A stretch of DNA of 64,000 bases from JACPRL01 sp035573715 (GTDB lineage: Bacteria; Acidobacteriota; Terriglobia; Acidiferrales; 2-02-FULL-67-57): contig DATLZZ010000022.1 of assembly GCA_035573715.1 (NCBI GenBank), forward strand, positions 62,001 through 126,000. Reading direction: 5' to 3'. This document shows positions 16,525-23,920 of this stretch, piece by piece. The notes beneath the pieces are model-generated. The model was given only the letters and a program-made list of their open reading frames with translations. It did no database searches and had not been told where the DNA came from. Made by a program: the position numbers and the translations under genes. How positions within the stretch are numbered: position 1 is the first letter of the stretch; the number at the start of each line of letters is the position of its first letter.

Positions 16525-16857
16525 TCAGGGTGTGGGAAAAAGCCGCAGGCCGACAATCCCCATCACGATCAGCAGGATACTGGCCAGCCGAATTCCGTGC
16601 CGCGGCTCTCCAAATAATACCATACCCAGCAGCGCTGTGCCCACTGCGCCGATGCCGGTCCAGACCGCGTAGGCGGTGCCGATGGGCAGCCGCTCGGCAG
16701 CCTGCGCCAGAAAGTAGAAGCTGGCGAAGCCCATGGCGAACGTCGCCACCGTCGGCGTCGGCCGCGTCAGGCCAGCCGAGTACTTCATCGCGATTGCCCA
16801 GCCGACTTCCAGCAGCCCCGCGATAAACAGGTACCACCACGCCGCTTGCGCGCTCAT
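16525..16857 (-). CDS. Small multidrug resistance exporter, SugE/Gdx-like
   Basis: A 110-aa protein with four transmembrane helices. The essential Glu of SMR proteins is Glu17 (AGLLEVGWAIAMKYS). The EVGWA..KYS and LPIGTAYAVWTGIGAVG blocks are those of the SugE/Gdx branch, known in studied members to export guanidinium, rather than the EmrE/Qac branch. SMR proteins work as antiparallel dimers using the proton gradient. GGAGG 4 nt before ATG 16857 fixes the start. No guanidine riboswitch is recognisable upstream; the leader is only 19 nt from the next gene's stop. Confidence 0.88.
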   Translation of the reverse strand: MSAQAAWWYLFIAGLLEVGWAIAMKYSAGLTRPTPTVATFAMGFASFYFLAQAAERLPIGTAYAVWTGIGAVGTALLGMVLFGEPRHGIRLASILLIVMGIVGLRLFPTP

Positions 16858-16876
16858 GTGGCCTCCGCGACCCGCT

Positions 16877-17968
16877 CTAGGTAACTCTCTGGTAGAAGGG
16901 AAGCGTGGCAACTTCAGCCGATCCGCCGCCTTCGACCTCCAGTTTCGTTCCCGGTTCCAGGAACTCGCGGCGTAGGTAGCCGAGCCCAATCGTGCGGCCG
17001 AGCGTCGGCGAGTGCACCGCCGTCGTCACCACGCCTGCGTCTTTCCCGTTGCGCCGCAGTTTCGCCCCTGCCGCGGGAAGGGAAGCGGCGTCCAGCATCA
17101 GCCCGACGAGCTTGCGGTTCACATGCCCGCGCGAGCGGATGCGCTCGATGATTTCCTGTCCCAGGTAGCAACCCTTGCTGTAACTGATGGCGCGCGTCTC
17201 CAGCCCCGCTTCCGGCGGCAGCGTCTGCTCGTTCATGTCCACGCCGGACCAAGGGATGCCCGCTTCCGTGCGCAGGATGTTCAGCGCTGTGTGCCCGACC
17301 GGCTTCCAGTCCACGTGCCGGCGCTGGGCTTCGAGCGCGTCCCAGACGTTCTGCGCGAACTCGACCACGAAGATGAGCCGAAAGCCGACTTCGCCCGTCT
17401 CGCCCAGCCGCGCCACCAGCACCGGCGTCTCGCCAAAGCGCACCCAGGCGTGGTTGAGCTCGCTGCCCGGAATCACGCCCTGGGAGAGCGCCGCCTTCAG
17501 CAGCCGCTCCGCTTGCGGCCCTTCCACCGCCAGCGACGCCAGTTCATTGCTGGCGTCGCTCACCTCGACGTCGTCGGCGATGATGTGCTTCTCCAGCACC
17601 GCGCGCAGCGCCGCGCGCCGCGCCCAGTCGCACTCCAGCAGGATGTGGTCGTCCATGCGCAGCGAGTAGAAGTCGGCGACGATGTGCCCCTGCGCGTCCA
17701 GTTGCAGCCCGTAGCGGCCCTGGCCGGGCGCGAGCCCGTTGATTTCGTTGGTCGTCATCCGGTGCAGGAAGCTGGCCGCGTCCGGCCCACTCGTCGTCAG
17801 GTAGGCGCGGTCGCTGCGGCCAATGACGCCCGCGGCTTCGCGCACGGCGCGTACCTCGCCGGCAATGTCGCCATAGCTCTCCGCCACGCGCACGCCGCGC
17901 ACGGAAGCGAACTTCGCTCCGGCCGCCGCGAGCGTCGCCTCCAACGCCGATCGTCTCTCGTCACTCAC
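16877..17968 (-). CDS. YgfZ/GcvT-domain folate-binding protein (Fe-S enzyme maintenance)
   Basis: A 363-aa protein of the COG0354 family. The YgfZ signature KGCYLGQEIIERIRSRG is present with Cys267. Upstream are FLHRMTTNEINGLAPGQG and GRYGLQLDAQGHIVADF, the folate-binding aminomethyltransferase-like fold. YgfZ/IBA57 proteins help build or repair [4Fe-4S] enzymes using tetrahydrofolate. I chose GTG at 17968 because homology begins soon after. Another GTG at 18025 would add 19 residues, and there is no in-frame ATG. It is divergent from the Cys-rich gene at 18112 and 19 nt upstream of the SMR gene. Confidence 0.88.
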   Translation of the reverse strand: MSDERRSALEATLAAAGAKFASVRGVRVAESYGDIAGEVRAVREAAGVIGRSDRAYLTTSGPDAASFLHRMTTNEINGLAPGQGRYGLQLDAQGHIVADFYSLRMDDHILLECDWARRAALRAVLEKHIIADDVEVSDASNELASLAVEGPQAERLLKAALSQGVIPGSELNHAWVRFGETPVLVARLGETGEVGFRLIFVVEFAQNVWDALEAQRRHVDWKPVGHTALNILRTEAGIPWSGVDMNEQTLPPEAGLETRAISYSKGCYLGQEIIERIRSRGHVNRKLVGLMLDAASLPAAGAKLRRNGKDAGVVTTAVHSPTLGRTIGLGYLRREFLEPGTKLEVEGGGSAEVATLPFYQRVT

Positions 17969-18049
17969 ACGTGTTTCTTTCTCGCTCCCGCGCCCAGCTT
18001 CTACTGCGCCATTGCAAGGAAACACGCCAGTATGCCAGCATCGGAGTCC

Positions 18050-18080
18050 TTGACAGCAAAAAAAAAACCTCAGTTACGAT
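18050..18080 (+). promoter_or_regulatory. Possible promoter of Cys-rich exported protein
   Basis: A perfect TTGACA (18050-18055), a long A-run in the spacer, and TACGAT at 18075-18080 (19-nt spacer). The start codon is at 18112 behind GGAGGAAG. Confidence 0.4.
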
Positions 18081-18111
18081 TGCCTCAAGATTATCAGGAG
18101 TGGAGGAAGCC

Positions 18112-18870
18112 ATGAGAGGCCCACAACGTTTGCCTGGAAGAAGTGCGCTTTCCCTTGTCTTTGGATGCCTCATCCTCTTCTTGTACACCATCGCCTCGCC
18201 TTCCAGTTCATCCACGCCAGCCGGGCCGGGGTCGAACCTTTGCCTCGCTTGTCTCCTTGAGTCCAACGGTTGCGCGACAGGAATGACAATCGGAGCGTGC
18301 CAGTGCTCGTCATCCTGTGATGAGACAGGGTGTACGTGCACTCAGTGCGGCTCTTCTATGACTCATCAGTGCAGAAGGCCATGTCCGGAGTCTCCCTCGG
18401 GCGCAACGCGAAGCTCGGCCGAACCAGCGAATCTGGCTCTGTGGTGGAGTGAGCCTGCCGCCACCGAACTAACCGCGCAAGTCGGGAGCTACGCGCCAGC
18501 TGCCGCCTTGTTTCTCAAAATGGAAACTAAGAGAATCCGCTTGAAAAAGGGTCCCATGTTCGCCTGTCCCTCGGAACCGGGCGCCCTCTCGGGGAACTTT
18601 AGACTGGCTCGTTACCCAGGCCAGACGTTCCAGTGGTCTCTCACCGTCACGGGCGAAGGCGACTCGTGCAACACTTGGGTATACGAGATCACCAATCCGG
18701 CTCCGGTTGCGCCGGACGGTGTTGGGGCCACGAGCGTGGAACTGGGAGTCAGGGGCGGAATCGTGTCATGGACCCTATTGCGAGGTTCCGAACGGCTGGG
18801 CAGCGGGCAGGTAACCTTGCCCCTCGCCTCGGACATTCCGGAACAGGCCACGACTGGAACGACGCGATGA
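18112..18870 (+). CDS. Exported or membrane-anchored Cys-rich protein of unknown function
   Basis: A 252-aa protein. ATG at 18112 has a strong ribosome site (GGAGGAAG). Residues about 12-30 are a hydrophobic signal or anchor (SALSLVFGCLILFLYTIA). Next comes a cluster of 11 cysteines in about 55 residues (NLCLACLLESNGC, GACQCSSSCDETGCTCTQCG, HQCRRPC), which suggests a disulfide-rich or metal-binding knot. The rest (about 100-252) is beta-rich with only two more cysteines and looks like an Ig-like or jelly-roll domain (FQWSLTVTGEG..WVYEITN). Codon use is less GC-biased than that of neighbours. I recognise no family. Confidence 0.68.
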   Translation: MRGPQRLPGRSALSLVFGCLILFLYTIASPSSSSTPAGPGSNLCLACLLESNGCATGMTIGACQCSSSCDETGCTCTQCGSSMTHQCRRPCPESPSGATRSSAEPANLALWWSEPAATELTAQVGSYAPAAALFLKMETKRIRLKKGPMFACPSEPGALSGNFRLARYPGQTFQWSLTVTGEGDSCNTWVYEITNPAPVAPDGVGATSVELGVRGGIVSWTLLRGSERLGSGQVTLPLASDIPEQATTGTTR

Positions 18871-18899
18871 ATCCGTGGAGACGGCTGTTTTATTGCCGG

Positions 18900-18925
18900 C
18901 CGCGAGCATAGACGGTTTCTCGCGG
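18900..18925. terminator. Weak hairpin between convergent genes
   Basis: CCGCGAG (18900-18906) and CTCGCGG (18919-18925) with a 12-nt loop lie between the Cys-rich gene and the convergent M1 peptidase gene. Confidence 0.3.
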
Positions 18926-18945
18926 CGACGCATATCTAGCCGACG

Positions 18946-21480
18946 TTATCGACTACTCACCACGGGAGGCTCAGCCGCGGTGCTCTCCGCCTTCAGCTTC
19001 CGCAGCTTCTCCAACGCCTTCTCGGCTTCACGTTGCAGCCGCCGCTCCACCTCGCCCGCCGCAAACGCTTCGAGCGCGGGAATTGCTCTCGTGTCGCCCG
19101 TCGTGCCCAGCGCCTTCAGCGCCGACTGCCGCGCCCAGACGTACGGGTCAATCAGCAGACTGACCAGATAGTTGTACGTGTTCTCATTGCCTTGCCCCAG
19201 CGTGCCCAGCGCTTCGATGGCCGCCTCGCGCGCCCGCGGCGGCTTGCCGTACTTCGACCACTCCATCGCGATGCCGAGCCCGCGCGCGTCGCCCAGGTGC
19301 GCCAGCCCTTCCAGCGCCGCGCGGCGAATGACTTCGCGGTGCGAGTCGCGCTTCAGCGCGTCGCGCAGCCGCTCGAAGGCACCGGCCGCGCCGACGCGCC
19401 CCAGCGACTTCACCGCCGCCGCCACCACATAGGTCTTCGCCTCCTTCTCGATGACGCTCTCCAGCGCCTTCGCCGCCTCGGCGTCGTCGGCGAACTCGCC
19501 CAGCGACTCTGCCGCGCGCTCGCGCACCCGCGCGTCGGTGTCGCGCAGCGCATCGGTCAAAGCTTCGCGCGCCGCTGGCGACTTCACCTCGCCCAGCACC
19601 CGCGCGATTTCCTTGCGCACGCCCCAAAACTTCTCTTTGGCGAGCGCGTCGCGCAGCGCGCCCACTGCGGCGAGATCGCTCTGCCGCCGGGCGAGCTGTT
19701 CGGCCGCCCAGATGCGCCCGAGGACGTTGGGGTCATTCTGCAGCAGGTCAATCAGCTCGGCCCGCGAGCGCGGAAACTCCAGCGACTTGAGCAGGCGCTG
19801 CCCGGCGTCGAAGCGGATTCGGGTCGGCGCCTCGGCGAGCGGGAAGTAGAAGTCGTCGCGCGCGTGGGCCACCTCGACCGTGAAAGTCTGCGCGCCCTGC
19901 GACGTCGTCACCTCCACTTCCACCGGCATGCGGAAGACCGGCGTCATCTCCGCGCGCCCCTGCTTCTGCTCCACGCTGAGGTGAAGCTGCTTCGCGTCGG
20001 TCTGCCACTCGGCGGTCACCGAGAATTCGGGATAGCCGGCCGAGTAGAGCCACTCGGCAAAGAACCAACCCAACTCTTGCCCGGTCGCTTCGCCGATGGC
20101 CTTGCGCAAGTCTTCGGTGTCCACCGACTGGCGGGCATGCCTGGCGGCGTAGTGCCGCAACGACTTCTGGAACTGCGCCTCGCCCAGCACGGAGCGCAGC
20201 ATGTCGAGCACCACCGCGCCCTTGGGATAGGTGTGCGAGTCGAACAAATCCATTTCGTTCACGTACCACGGCATCACGATGGGCCGGCGATAGTCGTCGC
20301 GGTCTTCCTTCTTCGCCTCCTGCATGTCCTCCCAGCGGCGGTAGTCGTACTCGTCGCGGCCGTAGCGGTGCTCGTACCAGAGGTTGGTGAAGAAGGTGGC
20401 GAAGGCTTCGTTGAGCCAGAGGTTGGACCAGTCGCGGCAGGTCAGCAGGTTGCCCCACCATTGGTGGACCAACTCGTGCGCCACCAGGCCTTCGCTCGTC
20501 CAGTTCGGCGTCGCCGCTTCGTCGTGCAGCGTGTCGGTGTAGAGCGTGGTGGCGCTGATGTTTTCCATCCCGCCCCAGAGAAAATCCTCCACCGTCGTCT
20601 GCGCGTACTTCTCGTAGGGATAGGGAATCCCGATCCAGTCGGCATAGAACTGAATCATCGCCGGCGTCGGCTCGAATGAGCGCTTCAGCGTCGCCGCGTC
20701 GGTGCCCGGCGGGACGTAGTATTCGACCGGCACGTCGCCGGCTTTTTCGGTGTGCTTGTCGAACCGGCCGACGATGAGCGAGATCAGGTAGTTCACGTGC
20801 GGCACATCCTCGCGCCAGTGCCACGTCTTCGTCCCCGCGGCTTTGTCCTCGCGCACCTCCACCAGGCGCCCGTTGCCGATGGTGATCAAATCCGCCGGCG
20901 CCGTCACAACCGTTTCGCTGGTTGCCTTTTCGTTGGGGAAGTCGTAGCCGGGAAACCAGTAGCGGTTGTAGTCGCTCTCGCCCTGGGTCCAGAATTGCTT
21001 GGGCTTTTGCGGGTAACTCTTGTCCGGCGCGGTGAAGTAGCCGCCCTTGCGCGGCCGGGCGCGGTAGCGGATGGCGAGCTCGAACTTCTCGCCCGCGTTG
21101 TACGTTCGGTCGAGGGTGATGTGCAGCCAGTCTCCCTCCGGCGCGAACTCGAGCGGCCGCTCGTTGGCCAGCACGCTCTCAATCTTCATCTCTGCGGCAT
21201 CCAGCGTCACGTGCCGCAACCCGTCGTTGAGGGCCGCCACCGTCAGCGTTGCGGTTCCCGCGACTTCTTTCTTCTCCCAATCGAAACTGACTTCGAGCTT
21301 CACGTGCTGCACATCGTAGGTCCGCGTCCGCGGCCAGTGGTGCGCCGCTCGCGGGTCGCCGAACGGCGGCCGCAGCTTCGCCGCCTGCTCCTCGAAGGTG
21401 GTCGTCTGCGCCGCCAGCGGCGGGGCCAGCCACACAGCCACCAGCAGGCTGAAGAGCAACACCGCTACCGATTTGCGCAT
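18946..21480 (-). CDS. Secreted M1-family aminopeptidase with HEAT repeats
   Basis: A protein of 844 aa. A Sec signal peptide (residues 1-24, ending PPLAAQ) exports it. The M1 fold has the substrate loop GGMEN (303-307), the zinc site HELVHQWWG (His335, Glu336, His339) and the third ligand Glu358 in WLNEAF. These enzymes cut single residues from peptide N-termini. The C-terminal quarter (about 590-830) is HEAT-like helical repeats (REALTDALRDTDARVRERAAESLGEF, and similar), in place of the usual ERAP-type C domain. ATG at 21480 has AGAGG upstream. It is transcribed alone, divergent from the MBL gene. Confidence 0.93.
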   Translation of the reverse strand: MRKSVAVLLFSLLVAVWLAPPLAAQTTTFEEQAAKLRPPFGDPRAAHHWPRTRTYDVQHVKLEVSFDWEKKEVAGTATLTVAALNDGLRHVTLDAAEMKIESVLANERPLEFAPEGDWLHITLDRTYNAGEKFELAIRYRARPRKGGYFTAPDKSYPQKPKQFWTQGESDYNRYWFPGYDFPNEKATSETVVTAPADLITIGNGRLVEVREDKAAGTKTWHWREDVPHVNYLISLIVGRFDKHTEKAGDVPVEYYVPPGTDAATLKRSFEPTPAMIQFYADWIGIPYPYEKYAQTTVEDFLWGGMENISATTLYTDTLHDEAATPNWTSEGLVAHELVHQWWGNLLTCRDWSNLWLNEAFATFFTNLWYEHRYGRDEYDYRRWEDMQEAKKEDRDDYRRPIVMPWYVNEMDLFDSHTYPKGAVVLDMLRSVLGEAQFQKSLRHYAARHARQSVDTEDLRKAIGEATGQELGWFFAEWLYSAGYPEFSVTAEWQTDAKQLHLSVEQKQGRAEMTPVFRMPVEVEVTTSQGAQTFTVEVAHARDDFYFPLAEAPTRIRFDAGQRLLKSLEFPRSRAELIDLLQNDPNVLGRIWAAEQLARRQSDLAAVGALRDALAKEKFWGVRKEIARVLGEVKSPAAREALTDALRDTDARVRERAAESLGEFADDAEAAKALESVIEKEAKTYVVAAAVKSLGRVGAAGAFERLRDALKRDSHREVIRRAALEGLAHLGDARGLGIAMEWSKYGKPPRAREAAIEALGTLGQGNENTYNYLVSLLIDPYVWARQSALKALGTTGDTRAIPALEAFAAGEVERRLQREAEKALEKLRKLKAESTAAEPPVVSSR

Positions 21481-21581
21481 GGAATTACCTCTGTGGGACG
21501 GACATTAGGCAACAAGAGCGCGAATTCTACCACACCTTCACGACTCCACTTCTCCGTGTCTCTCTGGCCGATCAGGTGTCG

Positions 21582-21590
21582 TGCTATAGT
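21582..21590 (+). promoter_or_regulatory. Extended -10 box of the MBL-fold gene
   Basis: TGC-TATAGT ends at 21590, and the in-frame GTG start at 21597 is the seventh base after it, so a leaderless mRNA is expected. No ribosome site is present. Confidence 0.5.
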
Positions 21591-21596
21591 CGAGAC

Positions 21597-22244
21597 GTGG
21601 CGGCGAATCTCATCCACGAGGTGCTTCCCGTCGGCTTTCTCCAGTGCAACTGTCACATTGTCGGCGACCCCGAAACCTTCGAAGCTATCGTCATTGATCC
21701 CGGCGATGAGCCCGACTCCATCCTGGCCGCGCTCCACGGCCACAACCTCAAGGTCAAGGCGATTCTCATTACGCACGCTCATCCCGACCACGTCGGCGGC
21801 GCCGCCAAGCTCAAAGCCGCCACCGGCGCGCCGGTGCTGATGCACGCCGACGACCGCTGGCTGCTCGACAACGTCGCTATGCAGTGCGCCGCCTTCGGCT
21901 TTCCCGCGCCACCACCGGTTCAACTGGACGCGGCGCTCACTCCTGGCGACGTTGTTCGCTGGGGAACCAACCTCCGCGCGCACGTTCTGCACACGCCCGG
22001 CCACACGCCCGGCAGCAGTTGCCTCTATCTGCCGGAGCAGAAGATTCTTTTCGCCGGCGACACGCTATTCGCCGGCTCCATCGGCCGCACCGACCTCTGG
22101 GGCGGCTCCTACGACGCCATCCTGCGCTCGATTCACTCCCAGCTTCTGCCGCTGGGGGACGACACCCGCGTCTTTCCCGGCCACGGGCCCGCCACCACGA
22201 TGGGAGAGGAAAGGGAAGGGAATCCCTTCCTGCAAGGTTTGTAG
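21597..22244 (+). CDS. MBL-fold metallo-hydrolase (glyoxalase II-like)
   Basis: A 215-aa metallo-beta-lactamase-fold protein. The metal site is seen in THAHPDHVGG (HxHxDH), HTPGHTPGS, FAGDTLFAGSIGRTD and FPGHGP, matching the YcbL/glyoxalase II-like group. It probably hydrolyses a thioester, such as S-lactoylglutathione or an analogue. GTG at 21597 is preferred over GTG 21576 because an extended -10 box lies between them. The last 14 residues (after PGHGPATT) are unusual and come from sequence resembling an intergenic GGGAAGGGA repeat. Confidence 0.88.
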   Translation: MAANLIHEVLPVGFLQCNCHIVGDPETFEAIVIDPGDEPDSILAALHGHNLKVKAILITHAHPDHVGGAAKLKAATGAPVLMHADDRWLLDNVAMQCAAFGFPAPPPVQLDAALTPGDVVRWGTNLRAHVLHTPGHTPGSSCLYLPEQKILFAGDTLFAGSIGRTDLWGGSYDAILRSIHSQLLPLGDDTRVFPGHGPATTMGEEREGNPFLQGL

Positions 22245-22275
22245 TTTTTCTCTGCGCTCTCAGCGCCTCTGGGGT

Positions 22276-22542
22276 TCAGCCCTGCTGCTCCCGCTGCGCG
22301 CGCAGTTCTTCCATCACGCTCTGGATGAGCTCCTTCGCCTGCCCCAATCCCTGGTTGATTTGCCGGATGTCCATGGGGGGTTCATCGGGCTGGCGGGTGC
22401 TGCGGCAATAGACCGAGTGCTGCCCCACCAGCACCATCGCTTCGGTCAGCAGGTCGAGCGTGACCGCCAGCCGCCCTCGCGGCGTTCCCATCATGAACTC
22501 GTGCTTTTCCAGCTCTTCTTTCCTTTTCTCAAAAACCGACAT
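22276..22542 (-). CDS. Small helical hypothetical protein (88 aa)
   Basis: An 88-aa soluble, mostly helical protein: MSVFEKRKEELEKHEFM at the start, a central LAVTLDLLTEAMVLVGQHS segment, and a Glu/Gln-rich end (VMEELRAQREQQG). A ribosome site GGTGAGG precedes ATG 22542. It is convergent with the MBL gene (31 nt apart) and divergent from the anchored protein at 22642, with a promoter (TATAGT 22594-22599) in the gap for the latter. The family is not recognised. Confidence 0.65.
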   Translation of the reverse strand: MSVFEKRKEELEKHEFMMGTPRGRLAVTLDLLTEAMVLVGQHSVYCRSTRQPDEPPMDIRQINQGLGQAKELIQSVMEELRAQREQQG

Positions 22543-22570
22543 GCCTCACCGCCTTTGCGCCGGCAGGGAC

Positions 22571-22599
22571 TTTCTCCCGCTGCGAACTTCTACTATAGT
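22571..22599 (+). promoter_or_regulatory. Promoter of membrane-anchored protein gene
   Basis: TATAGT at 22594-22599 with TTTCTC 17 nt upstream (22571-22576). The leader is about 36 nt and includes a GGGAGGAAGC ribosome site before ATG 22642. Confidence 0.4.
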
Positions 22600-22641
22600 G
22601 CACCTCTTTCGATTCCCGCAAAGCCGGGAGGAAGCGCCGGG

Positions 22642-23307
22642 ATGAAATGGGTTTTGCTCGCGCTCGTCGGCCTCGCCGCTCTGGCGGTGGCCGTGTTCTA
22701 TCTCCGCCGCGCGCTGGCCCGCAGCCAAGAGCGCGCCGCTCATCGCCGGGAGTTCCGCAAGGATATTGAGAGCATTCGCGCTGCCCTGGCCGAATTTGAA
22801 AAGTCCACCGACATTGACGACCAGATTCGGCTGCTGGCCGACATCACGCGGTATGCCGCCAACGGCTTCCGGCTGTTTCCCGACCATCCGGAAATCATGA
22901 ACATCGTCCGCGCCTGCGAGGACGAGCGGCGCAAGCTGGTGCAGCACTGGGTGGTGGGCGAGTCGCGCCGGCTGATGAAGTTCGTCGAAGAGAGCACCAA
23001 CCTGCGCGTCAAGGCGGGCCGCGCCGACCAGGTGGCCGAGTGCATCAAGGTGGCTTCGCGGTATCTGTTCCCGCACGAGGCCATCACCAGCGCCATGCGG
23101 GCCGTGGTGCAGTATCAGGAGGCGCTCGAGGGCATCCTCGAGCTGCCGGAAGCCGAGCGCGAGGCCACCGCCGAAGGCGCCAAAACCCTGCTTGAGCCCT
23201 ACTTCCGCATCATGCAGGAGATGGACCAGGTAAACGCCGAGCTCGCCCGGGTCCCCTGGAAAGGCGACGAAATCCGGCGGCTCCTCACCGACCTCGAGCG
23301 CCTTTGA
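22642..23307 (+). CDS. Membrane-anchored helical protein of unknown function
   Basis: A 221-aa protein with one N-terminal transmembrane helix (WVLLALVGLAALAVAVFYL) and an otherwise charged, helical cytoplasmic or periplasmic part (ERAAHRREFRKDIESIRAALAEFEK; possible coiled coil at 35-70). There are no catalytic motifs. ATG 22642 is preceded by GGGAGGAAGC. The neighbouring genes do not suggest a job. The topology resembles scaffold or stress-sensing single-pass proteins, but that is only a description. Confidence 0.7.
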   Translation: MKWVLLALVGLAALAVAVFYLRRALARSQERAAHRREFRKDIESIRAALAEFEKSTDIDDQIRLLADITRYAANGFRLFPDHPEIMNIVRACEDERRKLVQHWVVGESRRLMKFVEESTNLRVKAGRADQVAECIKVASRYLFPHEAITSAMRAVVQYQEALEGILELPEAEREATAEGAKTLLEPYFRIMQEMDQVNAELARVPWKGDEIRRLLTDLERL

Positions 23308-23335
23308 GATTCGAGATTTCCGATTCGAGATTGCT

Positions 23336-23364
23336 TTGTCTTTTCCTGAGCAGCGGCGCATAAT
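23336..23364 (+). promoter_or_regulatory. Promoter of the LRV/HEAT-like protein gene
   Basis: TTGTCT (23336-23341), a 17-nt spacer and CATAAT (23359-23364). The ATG at 23374 lies 10 nt after the -10 box, leaving a leader of about 3 nt. Confidence 0.5.
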
Positions 23365-23373
23365 ACGCAGTCT

Positions 23374-23892
23374 ATGCCGCGCGGGCTTTCTCCTCGCACC
23401 ACCCAGATCATCTTCGGCGAGCGTCGCAGCCTGCAGAACGCGCTGCGGCTGCTGCAGAGCACGCGCCTGCCGCCCGCGCGGCGGAAACTGGAAGAGCCGT
23501 TGCTGCGCGAGCTCATCCGCCTGCGCACCGCCGAGCTCAACCGCATCAATCCCGACTGGGACCGCAAGGCGGAGCTGGCCGGCGACCCGCGCACGCCGGC
23601 CAGCACGATAGCGCGGCTGGCCGCGGAGCTTCCGCGAGACGACTACTACCTGGCACGCGCGCTGAGCGACCACCCCAAGGCTTCGGCCAAAGTGCTGGCC
23701 CGCCTGGCGCGCCATCCTTATAACTCCGTTCGCGAGAACGTCGCTCGCCACCCGAATACGCCGGCGGCCACGCTGCGCGCCTTGTGCCGCAGCCGCGAGC
23801 CGCTGTGGTATCTGGTCGCCTTCAACCCCAGCGCGCCGCCCGACCTGCGCGAGAAGCTGCGCGAGCGCATGCGCCGCCAGGGCACCACCTAG
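23374..23892 (+). CDS. LRV/HEAT-like repeat protein
   Basis: A 172-aa protein. The second half has repeats of the leucine-rich-variant type (RKAELAGDPRTPASTIARLA, YLARALSDHPKASAKVLARLA, VRENVARHPNTPAATLRALC, YLVAFNPSAPPDLREKL), each with an N/H/D-P-x-[TA]-P turn followed by a helix. LRV proteins form right-handed superhelices for binding partners. The N-terminal 50 residues are basic and helical. There is no ribosome site; the start lies 10 nt after the -10 box. It is followed by the acyl-CoA ligase gene after 28 nt. Confidence 0.75.
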   Translation: MPRGLSPRTTQIIFGERRSLQNALRLLQSTRLPPARRKLEEPLLRELIRLRTAELNRINPDWDRKAELAGDPRTPASTIARLAAELPRDDYYLARALSDHPKASAKVLARLARHPYNSVRENVARHPNTPAATLRALCRSREPLWYLVAFNPSAPPDLREKLRERMRRQGTT

Positions 23893-23920
23893 TTCGTATC
23901 GGTTCAAGATCCAATCATCC

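Noticed and set aside
19033..20679. Plus-strand open frame of 548 codons opposite the M1 peptidase
   Set aside because: Arg/Leu/His-rich shadow of a gene with intact zinc motifs; no start signal.
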